NCBI RefSeq assembly: GCF_014859555.1
Contig: NZ_JACUTY010000001.1
Location: forward strand, 19,621 to 83,620
Direction of reading: 5' to 3'
DNA from: Thiomicrospira sp.
GTDB lineage: Bacteria > Pseudomonadota > Gammaproteobacteria > Thiomicrospirales > Thiomicrospiraceae
Length of the DNA: 64,000 nt
The notes under the pieces were generated by a model, which did no database searches, had not been told where the DNA came from, and saw nothing but the letters and a program-made list of their open reading frames with translations. This document shows, piece by piece, positions 14,549 through 24,471 of the stretch. A program made the position numbers and the translations under genes. Positions within the stretch are counted from its first letter, which is position 1; each line of letters begins with the position of its first letter.

Positions 14549-14573
14549 AGATTGATCTTAGATTAGTTTTTCT

Positions 14574-14621
14574 ACCGCTGGAATGACCAAGCCATTTGGA
14601 ACTAGTCATTCAGCGGTTTTT
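14574..14621 (+). terminator. terminator-like hairpin between rpsQ and rplN (S10/spc boundary)
   Basis: ACCGCTGGAATGAC...GTCATTCAGCGGTTTTT. Confidence 0.75.
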
Positions 14622-14669
14622 GTGTTAAGATTATTTTTTTCGCGGTTTTATAGCAAATGGAGTACCGCT

Positions 14670-15038
14670 ATGATTCAAATGCAAACAATACTTGAGGTCG
14701 CTGATAACAGTGGTGCAAAGCGTGTGCAGTGCATCAAGGTTTTGGGTGGCTCAAAGCGCCGCTACGCAAGTGTTGGTGACATTATTAAAGTGTCTGTGAA
14801 AGAAGCAGCGCCTCGTGGTAAGGTCAAGAAAGGTGATGTTTATGATGCCGTAGTTGTAAGAACAGCTAAGGGTGTAAGACGTCAAGATGGTTCTCTGATC
14901 AAATTCGATGACAACGCAGCTGTGATTCTTAATAATAAAAAAGAACCAATCGGAACACGTATCTTTGGACCAGTAACTAGGGAACTTCGTACTGAAAAGT
15001 TCATGAAAATAGTTTCTTTGGCTCCTGAAGTCTTATAA
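14670..15038 (+). CDS. rplN: 50S ribosomal protein L14 (start trimmed from 14583)
   Basis: [33 protein letters not shown]. Confidence 0.97.
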   Translation: MIQMQTILEVADNSGAKRVQCIKVLGGSKRRYASVGDIIKVSVKEAAPRGKVKKGDVYDAVVVRTAKGVRRQDGSLIKFDDNAAVILNNKKEPIGTRIFGPVTRELRTEKFMKIVSLAPEVL

Positions 15039-15049
15039 GGAGATTAGTT

Positions 15050-15364
15050 GTGAATCGTTTAAAAAAAGGTGATGAAGTTGTCATCACTGCAGGCAAAGAT
15101 AAGGGTAAAAAAGGTACGGTTTCTAAATTGATCGATGACAGCCGCGTGCTCGTTGACGGTGTTAATTTGGTAAAGAAACATACTAAATCAAACCCTATGA
15201 CGGGTGCCCAAGGCGGGATTGTTGCTAAAGAGATGCCTATTCATGTTTCAAATGTGGCACTTTTTAACCCAGAAACCCAAAAGGCTGATCGTATCGGTTA
15301 CCGTATCGAAAATGATATTAAGGTACGTTACTTCAAGTCTACAGATAAAGCAGTTGATGCTTAA
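15050..15364 (+). CDS. rplX: 50S ribosomal protein L24
   Basis: LKKGDEVVITAGKDKGKKGTVSKL. Confidence 0.97.
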   Translation: MNRLKKGDEVVITAGKDKGKKGTVSKLIDDSRVLVDGVNLVKKHTKSNPMTGAQGGIVAKEMPIHVSNVALFNPETQKADRIGYRIENDIKVRYFKSTDKAVDA

Positions 15365-15378
15365 ATTAGGTTAGAGAG

Positions 15379-15918
15379 ATGGCAAGATTAAAACAAGTTT
15401 ATAAAGATCAGGTTGTGAATAAGCTGGTTGAACAGTTTGGATACAAATCTGTTATGCAGGCGCCAAAAGTAACAAAAATTACTATTAACATGGGCGTTGG
15501 TGCTGCGTTGGCGGATAAAAAAGTTTTAGATAATGCTTTGGCGGACATGCAGTTGATCGCTGGTCAAAAGCCTGTCAAGACTTTAGCTCGTAAATCGGTG
15601 GCTGGTTTTAAAGTTCGTCAAGGATGGCCTATCGGTTGTAAAGTTACTTTACGTGGCGAAAAGATGTATGAGTTCTTGGATCGTTTAATTAATATTGCTT
15701 TACCACGTGTAAGAGATTTCCGTGGGGTAAATCCAAAAGCATTTGACGGTCGTGGAAACTATACGCTAGGTGTTAAAGAGCAGATTATCTTCCCAGAAAT
15801 AGAGTTTGAAAAGGTTGATATGATGCGAGGTATGGATATTAATATCGCAACCAATGCAGGCACCGATGCAGAAGCTAAGGCTTTATTGGAAGCCTTTAAT
15901 TTTCCGTTTAAGAAATAG
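15379..15918 (+). CDS. rplE: 50S ribosomal protein L5
   Basis: [23 protein letters not shown]. Confidence 0.98.
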   Translation: MARLKQVYKDQVVNKLVEQFGYKSVMQAPKVTKITINMGVGAALADKKVLDNALADMQLIAGQKPVKTLARKSVAGFKVRQGWPIGCKVTLRGEKMYEFLDRLINIALPRVRDFRGVNPKAFDGRGNYTLGVKEQIIFPEIEFEKVDMMRGMDINIATNAGTDAEAKALLEAFNFPFKK

Positions 15919-15929
15919 AGAGGTTTCTC

Positions 15930-16235
15930 ATGGCTAAAACTTCAATGAGAGAACGTGAAACCAAGCGAGAGCAAATGGTTGCAAAGTATGCTGAAAAGCG
16001 TGCGTTACTCAAAAAAACATCTGTAGATATGTCGCTTTCATATGATGAACGTATGGAAGCTATGGATAAGCTAGCGAAGCTTCCAAGAAATGCATCGCCA
16101 GTAAGACAACAGCGTCGTTGCAAAATTACCGGTAGACCACATGGTGTTTATAGAAAATTTGGTTTGTCGCGTAATATGCTACGTTTATATGCAATGCAGG
16201 GCGATGTTCCTGGTTTAAGAAAAGCAAGTTGGTAG
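15930..16235 (+). CDS. rpsN: 30S ribosomal protein S14
   Basis: [28 protein letters not shown]...[23 protein letters not shown]. Confidence 0.98.
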   Translation: MAKTSMRERETKREQMVAKYAEKRALLKKTSVDMSLSYDERMEAMDKLAKLPRNASPVRQQRRCKITGRPHGVYRKFGLSRNMLRLYAMQGDVPGLRKASW

Positions 16236-16244
16236 GATTAAATT

Positions 16245-16640
16245 ATGAGTATGTCTGATCCAATCGCCGATATGCTAACGCGTATTCGTAACGGCCAACT
16301 AGCAGGTCATGCAAAAGTTTCTATGCCTTCTTCAAAGGTGAAAGCTTCTTTGGCAAAACTGCTAGTAGATGAAGGTTATGTTTCTTCATTTGACGTTAAA
16401 GATACTGACGGAAAGTCTATTTTATCGGTCGATTTGAAATATTATCAAGGGAAGCCTGTCATTGAAATGCTTAAACGTGTGAGCCGTCCAGGTTTACGTG
16501 TTTATAAAAACAAAGATGAACTACCAAAAGTTATTGGTGGCTTAGGTGTGGCTGTAGTTTCAACCTCAAAAGGCATTATGTCTGATCGCGATGCACGTAT
16601 GCAAGGTGTTGGCGGTGAGATTATTTGCTATGTAGCTTAG
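16245..16640 (+). CDS. rpsH: 30S ribosomal protein S8
   Basis: [20 protein letters not shown]. Confidence 0.98.
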   Translation: MSMSDPIADMLTRIRNGQLAGHAKVSMPSSKVKASLAKLLVDEGYVSSFDVKDTDGKSILSVDLKYYQGKPVIEMLKRVSRPGLRVYKNKDELPKVIGGLGVAVVSTSKGIMSDRDARMQGVGGEIICYVA

Positions 16641-16650
16641 GAGAGTATGT

Positions 16651-17184
16651 ATGTCTAGAGTAGCAAAATCTCCGATCACCCTGCCAAAAGGTGTGGAACT
16701 GAATGTTAAAGGTTCAGAAGTTACTGTTAAAGGTTCGAATGGTTCACTAAGTTTTTCATTAAACTCATCAGTCAATATTGATCAGGCTGACGGTGTTGTT
16801 AGTTTTACACCAAAGTCTGGTGTAGTTGATGGGTGGGCACAAGCTGGTACGGCTCGATCTGTAATTAATAATATGGTTATTGGTGTAAGCCAGGGCTTTG
16901 AGAAAAAATTACAGCTAGTTGGTGTAGGTTATAGAGCTCAAGTGCAAGGTAATGTTATTAATTTAACACTTGGCTTTTCTCACCCTGTAGCTCACCAGCT
17001 ACCAGCTGGTGTAACGGCTGAGACACCTAGCCAAACTGAAATTGTGATTAAAGGGGCTGATAAACAAGCCGTTGGTCAAGTTGCAGCTGAAGTTCGCGGT
17101 TATCGTCCGCCTGAGCCTTATAAAGGCAAAGGTATTAAGTATGCAGATGAAAGAATTCTGCGAAAAGAAGCTAAGAAGAAATAA
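16651..17184 (+). CDS. rplF: 50S ribosomal protein L6
   Basis: [19 protein letters not shown]...[20 protein letters not shown]. Confidence 0.98.
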   Translation: MSRVAKSPITLPKGVELNVKGSEVTVKGSNGSLSFSLNSSVNIDQADGVVSFTPKSGVVDGWAQAGTARSVINNMVIGVSQGFEKKLQLVGVGYRAQVQGNVINLTLGFSHPVAHQLPAGVTAETPSQTEIVIKGADKQAVGQVAAEVRGYRPPEPYKGKGIKYADERILRKEAKKK

Positions 17185-17198
17185 GGTTGGGAGTAGAT

Positions 17199-17552
17199 AT
17201 GGATAGCAAACAAGCTAGACTCCGTAGAGCCAAAAAGACACGTGCAAAAATTAGTGAATTAAATATGCCTCGTTTGTGTGTTAACCGCACACCTAAGCAT
17301 ATTTATGTACAGCTGATTTCTGCAGACGGATCGACAGTACTTGCTACTAGTTCAACGGTTCAGGCGGATGTAAAAAGTAAAGTAAAGTTCAGTGGTAATA
17401 AAGAAGCTGCGGAGCTAGTTGGTAAAGTAATTGCTGAAAAAGCAAAAACAGCTGGTGTAACTAAAGTTGCTTTTGATCGTTCAGGTTTTAAATACCATGG
17501 ACGCGTTCAGGTGCTGGCTGATGCCGCACGTGCGAACGGACTAGAGTTTTAA
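17199..17552 (+). CDS. rplR: 50S ribosomal protein L18 (start MDSKQ)
   Basis: [39 protein letters not shown]. Confidence 0.96.
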   Translation: MDSKQARLRRAKKTRAKISELNMPRLCVNRTPKHIYVQLISADGSTVLATSSTVQADVKSKVKFSGNKEAAELVGKVIAEKAKTAGVTKVAFDRSGFKYHGRVQVLADAARANGLEF

Positions 17553-17566
17553 GATAAGGGTATTAT

Positions 17567-18076
17567 ATGTCTTCACAAGAATTACAAGATGGTCAGGACG
17601 GATACATTGAAAAATTGGTTTCTGTTCGCCGAGTTGCAAAAGTTGTAAAGGGTGGACGTGTATTTTCTTTCTCAGCACTTACTGTAGTAGGTGATGGTGA
17701 TGGTCGCATTGGTTTTGGTAGTGGTAAAGCCAGTGAAGTTCCTATTGCGATTAAAAAAGCAATGGAACAGGCTCGTCGTAACATGAGAGATGTACACTTA
17801 AAGTCAGGTACATTAGAGTACCCTATTAGTTTTGAACAAGGTGCAGCAAAGATTGTAATGCTCCCTGCTTCAGAAGGTACTGGTGTAATTGCAGGTGGTT
17901 CAATGCGTGCTGTTCTAGAAGCAGCAGGCGTTAAAAATGTATTGGCAAAATGTATTGGTACAACAACACCAGTTAATGTCGTGCGTGCTACCGTTAATGC
18001 ATTAACATCAATGCATACACCTGATTTTATTGCTGCTAAACGCGGTAAAAACTTAAAAGATATTACGGGTGAATAA
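17567..18076 (+). CDS. rpsE: 30S ribosomal protein S5
   Basis: [40 protein letters not shown]. Confidence 0.98.
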   Translation: MSSQELQDGQDGYIEKLVSVRRVAKVVKGGRVFSFSALTVVGDGDGRIGFGSGKASEVPIAIKKAMEQARRNMRDVHLKSGTLEYPISFEQGAAKIVMLPASEGTGVIAGGSMRAVLEAAGVKNVLAKCIGTTTPVNVVRATVNALTSMHTPDFIAAKRGKNLKDITGE

Positions 18077-18077
18077 T

Positions 18078-18266
18078 ATGGCGGATAAGAAACTTGTTAA
18101 GGTTACCCTTGTCAAAAGTACAATCGGACGTTTACCTGCACATAAAGCTTGTGTAGCTGGACTAGGTTTACGTAGAATGCACCATACGGTTTCCGTTATT
18201 GATAGCCCCGAAAATCGTGGAATGATCAATAAAGTGTCGTATCTGCTTAAAGTAGAGGAAGCGTAA
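18078..18266 (+). CDS. rpmD: 50S ribosomal protein L30
   Basis: [31 protein letters not shown]. Confidence 0.96.
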   Translation: MADKKLVKVTLVKSTIGRLPAHKACVAGLGLRRMHHTVSVIDSPENRGMINKVSYLLKVEEA

Positions 18267-18267
18267 A

Positions 18268-18702
18268 ATGTTTTTAAATACATTAACGCCTGCAGAGGGC
18301 TCAAACAAAGAAAGAAGACGCGTAGGTCGTGGACAAGGTTCAGGCTTAGGGAAAATGGGCGGACGTGGTCATAAAGGTCAAAAGTCTCGTTCTGGTGGTT
18401 TTCATAAGGTTGGTTTTGAAGGCGGTCAGATGCCAATCCAGCGTAGATTGCCAAAAGTTGGCTTTACTTCTTTGAAAGCAAAATATTCGACAGAGATTCG
18501 CTTGGATGCTTTGAATAATATTGAGGCAGCTACTATTGATTTAGCTTCATTAAAAGCTAGTAATTTAGTAAGTGAAAAAATAAAAAATGTTAAGGTTATT
18601 AACTCTGGCGAGTTAACTAAATCTGTAAAACTTTCTGGTATAAAAGTAACCGCTGGTGCAAAAGCCGCGATTCTTTCTGCCGGTGGAAGTGTTGAAGAGT
18701 AA
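18268..18702 (+). CDS. rplO: 50S ribosomal protein L15
   Basis: [36 protein letters not shown]. Confidence 0.98.
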   Translation: MFLNTLTPAEGSNKERRRVGRGQGSGLGKMGGRGHKGQKSRSGGFHKVGFEGGQMPIQRRLPKVGFTSLKAKYSTEIRLDALNNIEAATIDLASLKASNLVSEKIKNVKVINSGELTKSVKLSGIKVTAGAKAAILSAGGSVEE

Positions 18703-18704
18703 GT

Positions 18705-20033
18705 ATGAATAATCCTTCTTTAAGTCAATCAGGTAGCGCTAGTAAAGGTTGGGGTGACTTAAAGTCACGTTTATTGTTTGTGCTTGGTGCATTAATTGTT
18801 TTCCGTCTTGGAACGCATGTGCCAGTACCATCAATTGACCCTATAGCATTAGCGGCAATGTTTGAGCAACAAAGAGGCACCATTTTGGACATGTTTAATA
18901 TGTTCTCGGGTGGTGCTTTAGAGCGTCTCTCAATACTTGCGCTGGGTATAATGCCTTATATTTCAGCTGCAATTATTATGCAACTCTTGACGGTTGTTTC
19001 TCCTACATTGGAACAGTTAAAAAAAGAAGGTGAGCAAGGTCGTCGCAAAATAACTCAGTACACAAGAATGGGTACCGTTGTTTTGGCTACGTTCCAAGCA
19101 ATTGGTGTTTCTATTGCTTTGCAGGCTCAGAATATCAATGGAATGCCGGTTGTTGTTAATCCAGGTCATATGTTTATGCTTACGACCGTTGTTACACTTG
19201 TTAGTGGGACAATATTTCTAATGTGGCTTGGTGAGCAAATTACTGAGCGTGGCATTGGTAATGGTATATCTTTGATTATCTTTGCAGGTATTGTAGCTGG
19301 TCTACCATCTGCATTAGGTGGTACGTTGGAACAAGTTCATACAGGTGCCTTACATGCTTTGACAGTAGTTGTATTGTTGTTACTTGTAGCGGCCGTTACA
19401 GCTTTTGTGGTGTTTGTGGAACGTGGACAACGAAGAATACCAGTGCATTATGCACAACGTATGCGTGGACGTAAGTTGTATGGTGGGCAGGAAGGGCATC
19501 TACCCTTGAAGCTCAATATGGCTGGTGTAATCCCACCTATTTTTGCATCAAGTATCATCTTATTCCCCGCCAGTTTGGGTGGTTGGTTTGGTGCTTCAGA
19601 AAACTTAGGTTGGCTTAAAGATTTAGCAACAACACTTGCACCTGGGCAGCCCTTGTATGTGTTTTTCTATGCATTGGCCATTATCTTCTTTTGCTTTTTC
19701 TATACAGCGATTGTATTTAATCCAAAAGAAACAGCTGATAATTTAAGAAAATCTGGTGCATTTTTACCCGGCATTCGTCCAGGTCCACAAACAGCTCGTT
19801 ATATTGACACTATTATGGGTCGATTGACTTTAGCGGGTGCTGTTTACATTACAGCCGTATGTTTGCTGCCAGAGTTCTTAATACTATATTGGAATGTACC
19901 TTTCTACTTTGGCGGTACATCGCTGCTGATTATTGTAATTGTTGTTATGGATTTTATGACGCAAATACAGGCTCAGCTTATGTCTGGTCAGTATGAAAGT
20001 ATGATGAAAAAAGCAAATTTGAAAGGTAAATAG
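18705..20033 (+). CDS. secY: preprotein translocase subunit SecY
   Basis: [25 protein letters not shown]...[17 protein letters not shown]. Confidence 0.99.
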   Translation: MNNPSLSQSGSASKGWGDLKSRLLFVLGALIVFRLGTHVPVPSIDPIALAAMFEQQRGTILDMFNMFSGGALERLSILALGIMPYISAAIIMQLLTVVSPTLEQLKKEGEQGRRKITQYTRMGTVVLATFQAIGVSIALQAQNINGMPVVVNPGHMFMLTTVVTLVSGTIFLMWLGEQITERGIGNGISLIIFAGIVAGLPSALGGTLEQVHTGALHALTVVVLLLLVAAVTAFVVFVERGQRRIPVHYAQRMRGRKLYGGQEGHLPLKLNMAGVIPPIFASSIILFPASLGGWFGASENLGWLKDLATTLAPGQPLYVFFYALAIIFFCFFYTAIVFNPKETADNLRKSGAFLPGIRPGPQTARYIDTIMGRLTLAGAVYITAVCLLPEFLILYWNVPFYFGGTSLLIIVIVVMDFMTQIQAQLMSGQYESMMKKANLKGK

Positions 20034-20064
20034 AAAGTCAACTATTTATCTAGTATTTCAACGA

Positions 20065-20092
20065 GAAAACGAGTATAATCACTCGTTTTTCT
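20065..20092 (+). promoter_or_regulatory. hairpin AAAACGAGTATAATCACTCGTTTTT between secY and rpsM (terminator-like, TATAAT in loop)
   Basis: Inverted repeat AAAACGAGT/ACTCGTTTT with T tail; TATAAT at 20074-20079. Confidence 0.6.
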
Positions 20093-20117
20093 AGACGGAT
20101 TTTAGGGGAGCGTCAAA

Positions 20118-20474
20118 ATGGCTCGTATTGCCGGCGTAAATTTACCGCTTAACAAGCATATTGTTATCGGCTTAAGATCGATCTATGGTGTAGGACAAAC
20201 AACTGCTCAGAACCTTTGTGTTTCTGCAGATCTTGATCCTGCAACAAAAGTTCGTGAGTTGACTGAAGCACAGTTGGAAAAGCTACGTGATGAAGTAGCT
20301 AAATACAAAATTGAAGGTGACTTAAGACGTGATGTTTCTATGAACATTAAACGTCTAATGGATATGGGTTGCTACCGTGGCATTCGTCACCGTCGTAGCT
20401 TGCCATTACGTGGTCAGCGCACTAAAACAAATGCGCGCACCCGTAAAGGTCCAAAGAAACCTATTAAGAGATAA
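20118..20474 (+). CDS. rpsM: 30S ribosomal protein S13
   Basis: [28 protein letters not shown]. Confidence 0.98.
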   Translation: MARIAGVNLPLNKHIVIGLRSIYGVGQTTAQNLCVSADLDPATKVRELTEAQLEKLRDEVAKYKIEGDLRRDVSMNIKRLMDMGCYRGIRHRRSLPLRGQRTKTNARTRKGPKKPIKR

Positions 20475-20498
20475 ACCGCATAACCTGCGAGAATAATT

Positions 20499-20888
20499 AT
20501 GGCAAAAGCAAATACGCGTGTTAAAAAGAAAGTCAAGCAAGTAATAAACGATGCCGTTGCGCACGTTCATGCTTCTTTCAATAATACAATTGTGACGATT
20601 ACTGATCGTCAAGGTAATGCATTGTGCTGGGCTACAGCTGGTGGCAGTGGTTTCCGTGGGTCTCGTAAAAGTACTCCTTTTGCGGCTCAGGTTGCTGCAG
20701 AGCGTGCTGGCCAAATGGCTCATGAGTACGGTGTAAAGAATATGGACGTTATGGTGAAAGGACCTGGTCCAGGTCGTGACTCAGCTGTTCGTGGTTTGCA
20801 CAGTGCAGGCTTCAAGATTACATCGATTTCTGATGTAACTCCGATTCCTCACAATGGATGCCGTCCATCTAAAAAACGTCGTGTTTAA
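20499..20888 (+). CDS. rpsK: 30S ribosomal protein S11
   Basis: [44 protein letters not shown]. Confidence 0.98.
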   Translation: MAKANTRVKKKVKQVINDAVAHVHASFNNTIVTITDRQGNALCWATAGGSGFRGSRKSTPFAAQVAAERAGQMAHEYGVKNMDVMVKGPGPGRDSAVRGLHSAGFKITSISDVTPIPHNGCRPSKKRRV

Positions 20889-20900
20889 GGATATAAGTTC

Positions 20901-21521
20901 ATGGCAAGATATATTGGTCCAAAATGTAAGCTCGCGCGTCGTGAAGGCACTGACTTATTTTTAAAGAGTGGTGCTAGAAGCATTGAGTCAAAGTGTAAAA
21001 TTGATCAAGTTCCTGGTCAACATGGCGCTCGTCGTACACGTGTTACTGAATACGGTACTCAGTTGCGAGAAAAGCAAAAAGTTAGACGTATTTATGGCGT
21101 ATTAGAAAAGAAATTCCGACTTTATTATAAAGAAGCGGATCGTCGTAAAGGTTCTACAGGTGTTAACTTGTTACAAATCCTAGAAAGTCGTTTAGACAAT
21201 GTTGTCTATCGTATGGGGTTTGCGAGTACACGTGCTGAAGCTCGTCAACTTGTTTCGCATAAATCGATTCAAGTAAATGGTGGTACGGTTAACATTCCAT
21301 CATTTGAAGTTTCAGCTGGTGATGTAGTCAGTGTTCGTGAAAAAGCACGTAATCAAACTCGTATCGCATCAGCATTAGAGTTGGCCTCCAAAATGAGTTC
21401 GATTTCATGGGTTGAAGTAGATCCTAAAGCTTTCCAAGGAACATTTAAATCTGTTCCAGATCGTAGTGATCTTCCGGCTGAAATTTCGGAAAACTTGATT
21501 GTTGAGCTTTACTCTAAGTAG
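20901..21521 (+). CDS. rpsD: 30S ribosomal protein S4
   Basis: [21 protein letters not shown]. Confidence 0.98.
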   Translation: MARYIGPKCKLARREGTDLFLKSGARSIESKCKIDQVPGQHGARRTRVTEYGTQLREKQKVRRIYGVLEKKFRLYYKEADRRKGSTGVNLLQILESRLDNVVYRMGFASTRAEARQLVSHKSIQVNGGTVNIPSFEVSAGDVVSVREKARNQTRIASALELASKMSSISWVEVDPKAFQGTFKSVPDRSDLPAEISENLIVELYSK

Positions 21522-21544
21522 TCTATAAACGGAGATAACACCTG

Positions 21545-22534
21545 ATGCAAGAGATGTTAGAACAGTTGTTGACCCCACGTCTTGTTGACATCAAGAGATT
21601 GAGTCCTACCCATAGTCGTGTGACTTTAGAACCGCTTGAACGTGGTTTTGGTCATACACTTGGTAATGCTCTAAGACGTATTCTTTTATCATCTATGCCT
21701 GGTGCTGCGATTGTAGAAGCTCAGATAGATGGAGTACTACATGAGTACTCAACTATTGAAGGTGTAAGAGAGGATGTTTTAGAAATCCTACTTAACCTTA
21801 AAGAAGTGTCGATCAAGTTGAACGCAAAAAATAGCGCTCAGTTAGTTCTGAAAAAATTTGGACCTGCTGTTGTAAGAGCGAAAGATATTTCTGTTGATCA
21901 TGATGTGGAAATCTGTAATCCAGACCACATCATAGCTCACATCAGTGAGGGTGCAGAGCTATCGATGACCTTGAATGTAGAGAAGGGTATTGGCTATCGT
22001 GCTGCGGTTCAAGCTGATCCTTCAAACTCAACACAGGTTGGTGCTTTACGATTAGATGCGAGTTTTAGTCCGGTTCATACCGTAAGTTATGAAGTTGAAA
22101 ATGCTCGTGTTGAACAGCGTACTGACCTTGATAAATTGATACTTGATGTTGTTACTAACGGCACATTGGATCCTGAGGATGCAATTAAGCAAGCCGCGAC
22201 AGTATTGCATTATCAGTTAAATGCGTTTGTTGATTTGAAGCATCAAGAAATTTCAGCACCACAAGAAGAAGAAAATGAGTTTGATCCTATTTTCTTACAA
22301 CCAGTAGATGATCTTGAGTTAACAGTTCGTTCTGCGAATTGTCTAAAAGCAGAACAGATCTATTATATTGGTGATTTGGTTCAACGTAGTGAAGGTCACT
22401 TGTTGAAAACGCCAAATCTGGGTAAGAAATCTTTGCAAGAGATTAAAGATGTCTTAGCGCAAAGAGGATTGAGTTTAGGTACTAAATTAGAAAACTGGCC
22501 GCCATCTAGCTTGGTGAGTAAAGAGTCAGCGTAA
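21545..22534 (+). CDS. rpoA: DNA-directed RNA polymerase subunit alpha
   Basis: [44 protein letters not shown]. Confidence 0.99.
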   Translation: MQEMLEQLLTPRLVDIKRLSPTHSRVTLEPLERGFGHTLGNALRRILLSSMPGAAIVEAQIDGVLHEYSTIEGVREDVLEILLNLKEVSIKLNAKNSAQLVLKKFGPAVVRAKDISVDHDVEICNPDHIIAHISEGAELSMTLNVEKGIGYRAAVQADPSNSTQVGALRLDASFSPVHTVSYEVENARVEQRTDLDKLILDVVTNGTLDPEDAIKQAATVLHYQLNAFVDLKHQEISAPQEEENEFDPIFLQPVDDLELTVRSANCLKAEQIYYIGDLVQRSEGHLLKTPNLGKKSLQEIKDVLAQRGLSLGTKLENWPPSSLVSKESA

Positions 22535-22550
22535 GTAAAAGGAAGCTATT

Positions 22551-22952
22551 ATGCGTCATCGTAAGAGTGGTCGTAAACTAAATCGCAATAGCTCGCACCG
22601 TAAAGCCATGTTTAAAAACATGTCAGCTTCATTGATTGAGCATGAAGTGATCAAAACAACGGTTGCTAAAGCTAAAGAATTGCGTTCTATCGCAGAGCCA
22701 TTGATCACCTTAGCTAAGGAAGATAGTGTTCATAACCGTCGTTTAGCTTTTTCACGTCTTCGTGATAAAGCGGCGGTTGGCAAGCTATTTACTGACCTAG
22801 GTGTTCGTTACCAGTCTCGTCCAGGTGGTTATATCCGCATTCTTAAGTGTGGATACCGCCCTGGTGACAATGCGCCGATGGCGATTGTTGAACTGGTTGA
22901 TCGTCCAGTGGCAAAAGTTCAAGCTCCTACTGAAGCATCAGAAGAAGCTTAA
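22551..22952 (+). CDS. rplQ: 50S ribosomal protein L17
   Basis: [24 protein letters not shown]. Confidence 0.98.
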   Translation: MRHRKSGRKLNRNSSHRKAMFKNMSASLIEHEVIKTTVAKAKELRSIAEPLITLAKEDSVHNRRLAFSRLRDKAAVGKLFTDLGVRYQSRPGGYIRILKCGYRPGDNAPMAIVELVDRPVAKVQAPTEASEEA

Positions 22953-22956
22953 CTCT

Positions 22957-22985
22957 AAAAGACCGACTTAATGTCGGTCTTTTTA
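22957..22985 (+). terminator. rho-independent terminator after rplQ
   Basis: AAAAGACCGACTTAATGTCGGTCTTTTT. Confidence 0.9.
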
Positions 22986-22994
22986 TTCATAGTT

Positions 22995-23732
22995 ATGTTA
23001 ATTGATACTCACGCTCACCTGCCCCAACTCAATTTTTCTGCCGACGAAATTCATCACCCCGTAATTTCTGTTTCTACTGATTTTCAATCTTGCCAATCAA
23101 ATCACACGTTTACTATAAACGCGCCAAATCTGATTTTTACAGCTTGTGGTTTACATCCCTGGTTTGTCAAGGATACGTCATTGGATGAGCTTAATTTAAT
23201 ATTTGGTTATATCCAGTCAAAAAATGCTCGAATTATGGGAGAGATGGGTTTAGATTTTTCAGACGCATATAAACATACTAGATCACAGCAAATCGAAGTT
23301 TTAGAAGCTCAATTAAGTTTTGCTTATGATAATGACTTATCAGTTTCACTTCATTTAGTTAAAGCTTATGATGCACTCTTCGATTTATTAGTAAGTTACC
23401 CAGTGCAAGGTGCAATTCATAGTTTTCCGGGAAGTTTGGAGCAAGCCAATCGGTTTTCTAAGTTGGGTCTAAAAATAGGTGTAAATGGTTTAATCCTAAG
23501 AGATAATGCGCCGCGTTATCATAATTTGATTAAAAATATGCCTATTGAGTCTTTGGTTTTGGAAACCGACGCGCCAAATATAGCTTATCCGGATGGTAGG
23601 CAAGGTGATCTCAAAATGTTGCCATTAATAGCGACTAGGATCAGCCAAATTAAGAATATCGACTTAAACAATGTATCAGAAATTACAACCAATAATGCAA
23701 TTGAGAGTTTTAAATTAAATGAATTGTTATGA
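22995..23732 (+). CDS. TatD family hydrolase (start trimmed to exclude the terminator)
   Basis: MLIDTHAHLPQL...MGEMGLDF...LVLETDAPN. Confidence 0.85.
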   Translation: MLIDTHAHLPQLNFSADEIHHPVISVSTDFQSCQSNHTFTINAPNLIFTACGLHPWFVKDTSLDELNLIFGYIQSKNARIMGEMGLDFSDAYKHTRSQQIEVLEAQLSFAYDNDLSVSLHLVKAYDALFDLLVSYPVQGAIHSFPGSLEQANRFSKLGLKIGVNGLILRDNAPRYHNLIKNMPIESLVLETDAPNIAYPDGRQGDLKMLPLIATRISQIKNIDLNNVSEITTNNAIESFKLNELL

Positions 23733-24459
23733 TCTTTTAGCCGATCCGCTTTATGAACGCAGCCGCTTGGTATTTAGTGATGATGAAATGTGCCGAATAA
23801 ATCAGAGTCATGTTCTGGTTGCGGGTGTCGGCGGGGTTGGTGGTTTTGTGGCGGAAGCCTTAGTTAGAGCTGGGGTAGGTAAGATTACCTTGGTTGATCA
23901 TGACAAGGTTTCAGTGTCAAATAAAAACCGCCAGATAGTTGCGCTGAATTCCACTATTGGGCGTCTTAAAGTTGATGTTATGGCTGAGCGTTTATTGGAT
24001 ATCAATCCGAATTGTCAGGTTAATAAAATAGCCGAGTTTTTATCGCCTGAAGCCATGCCAGGCCTGGTAGGATCCGGTTTTGATTTTGTGGTGGATGCGA
24101 TTGATAGTTTAAACTGCAAAGTGGCTTTGGTTGAACAGGCTTATATCCAACAGGTAGCTGTTGTATCGAGTATGGGGGCTGGGCGGCGTATTGACCCATC
24201 TAAAATCGCGATTACGGATATAAGCCAAACCCACGGTTGCGGCTTGGCGCGAGTCATGCGTCAACGTTTAAGAAAGTTGGGTATAAAAAAGGGCGTTCCG
24301 GTGATATTTTCATCGGAGCTACCCAAAGACCCAGGCCCATTTGAAGCCATTGATGGCGCAAGGGGCCGAGTTGTAAATGGTACGGCCAGCTATATGCCGG
24401 GTATTTTCGGTTTAATGCTAGCAGGCCTGGTGGTGCAAAAACTGTCTCAGCCAAATTAG
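23719..24459 (+). CDS. tcdA: tRNA threonylcarbamoyladenosine dehydratase / ThiF-family protein
   Basis: VLVAGVGGVGGFVAEALVRAGVGKITLVDHDKVSVSNKNRQI. Confidence 0.85.
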   Translation: MNCYDLLADPLYERSRLVFSDDEMCRINQSHVLVAGVGGVGGFVAEALVRAGVGKITLVDHDKVSVSNKNRQIVALNSTIGRLKVDVMAERLLDINPNCQVNKIAEFLSPEAMPGLVGSGFDFVVDAIDSLNCKVALVEQAYIQQVAVVSSMGAGRRIDPSKIAITDISQTHGCGLARVMRQRLRKLGIKKGVPVIFSSELPKDPGPFEAIDGARGRVVNGTASYMPGIFGLMLAGLVVQKLSQPN

Positions 24460-24471
24460 TGTTATCTGGTT

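Noticed and set aside
14583-14669. N-terminal extension of the rplN ORF ([19 protein letters not shown]...)
   Set aside because: It is the terminator-like hairpin region; L14 starts at MIQMQT (14670).
22971-22994. N-terminal extension of the TatD ORF
   Set aside because: Overlaps the rplQ terminator; MLIDTHAHLP at 22995 is the natural start.
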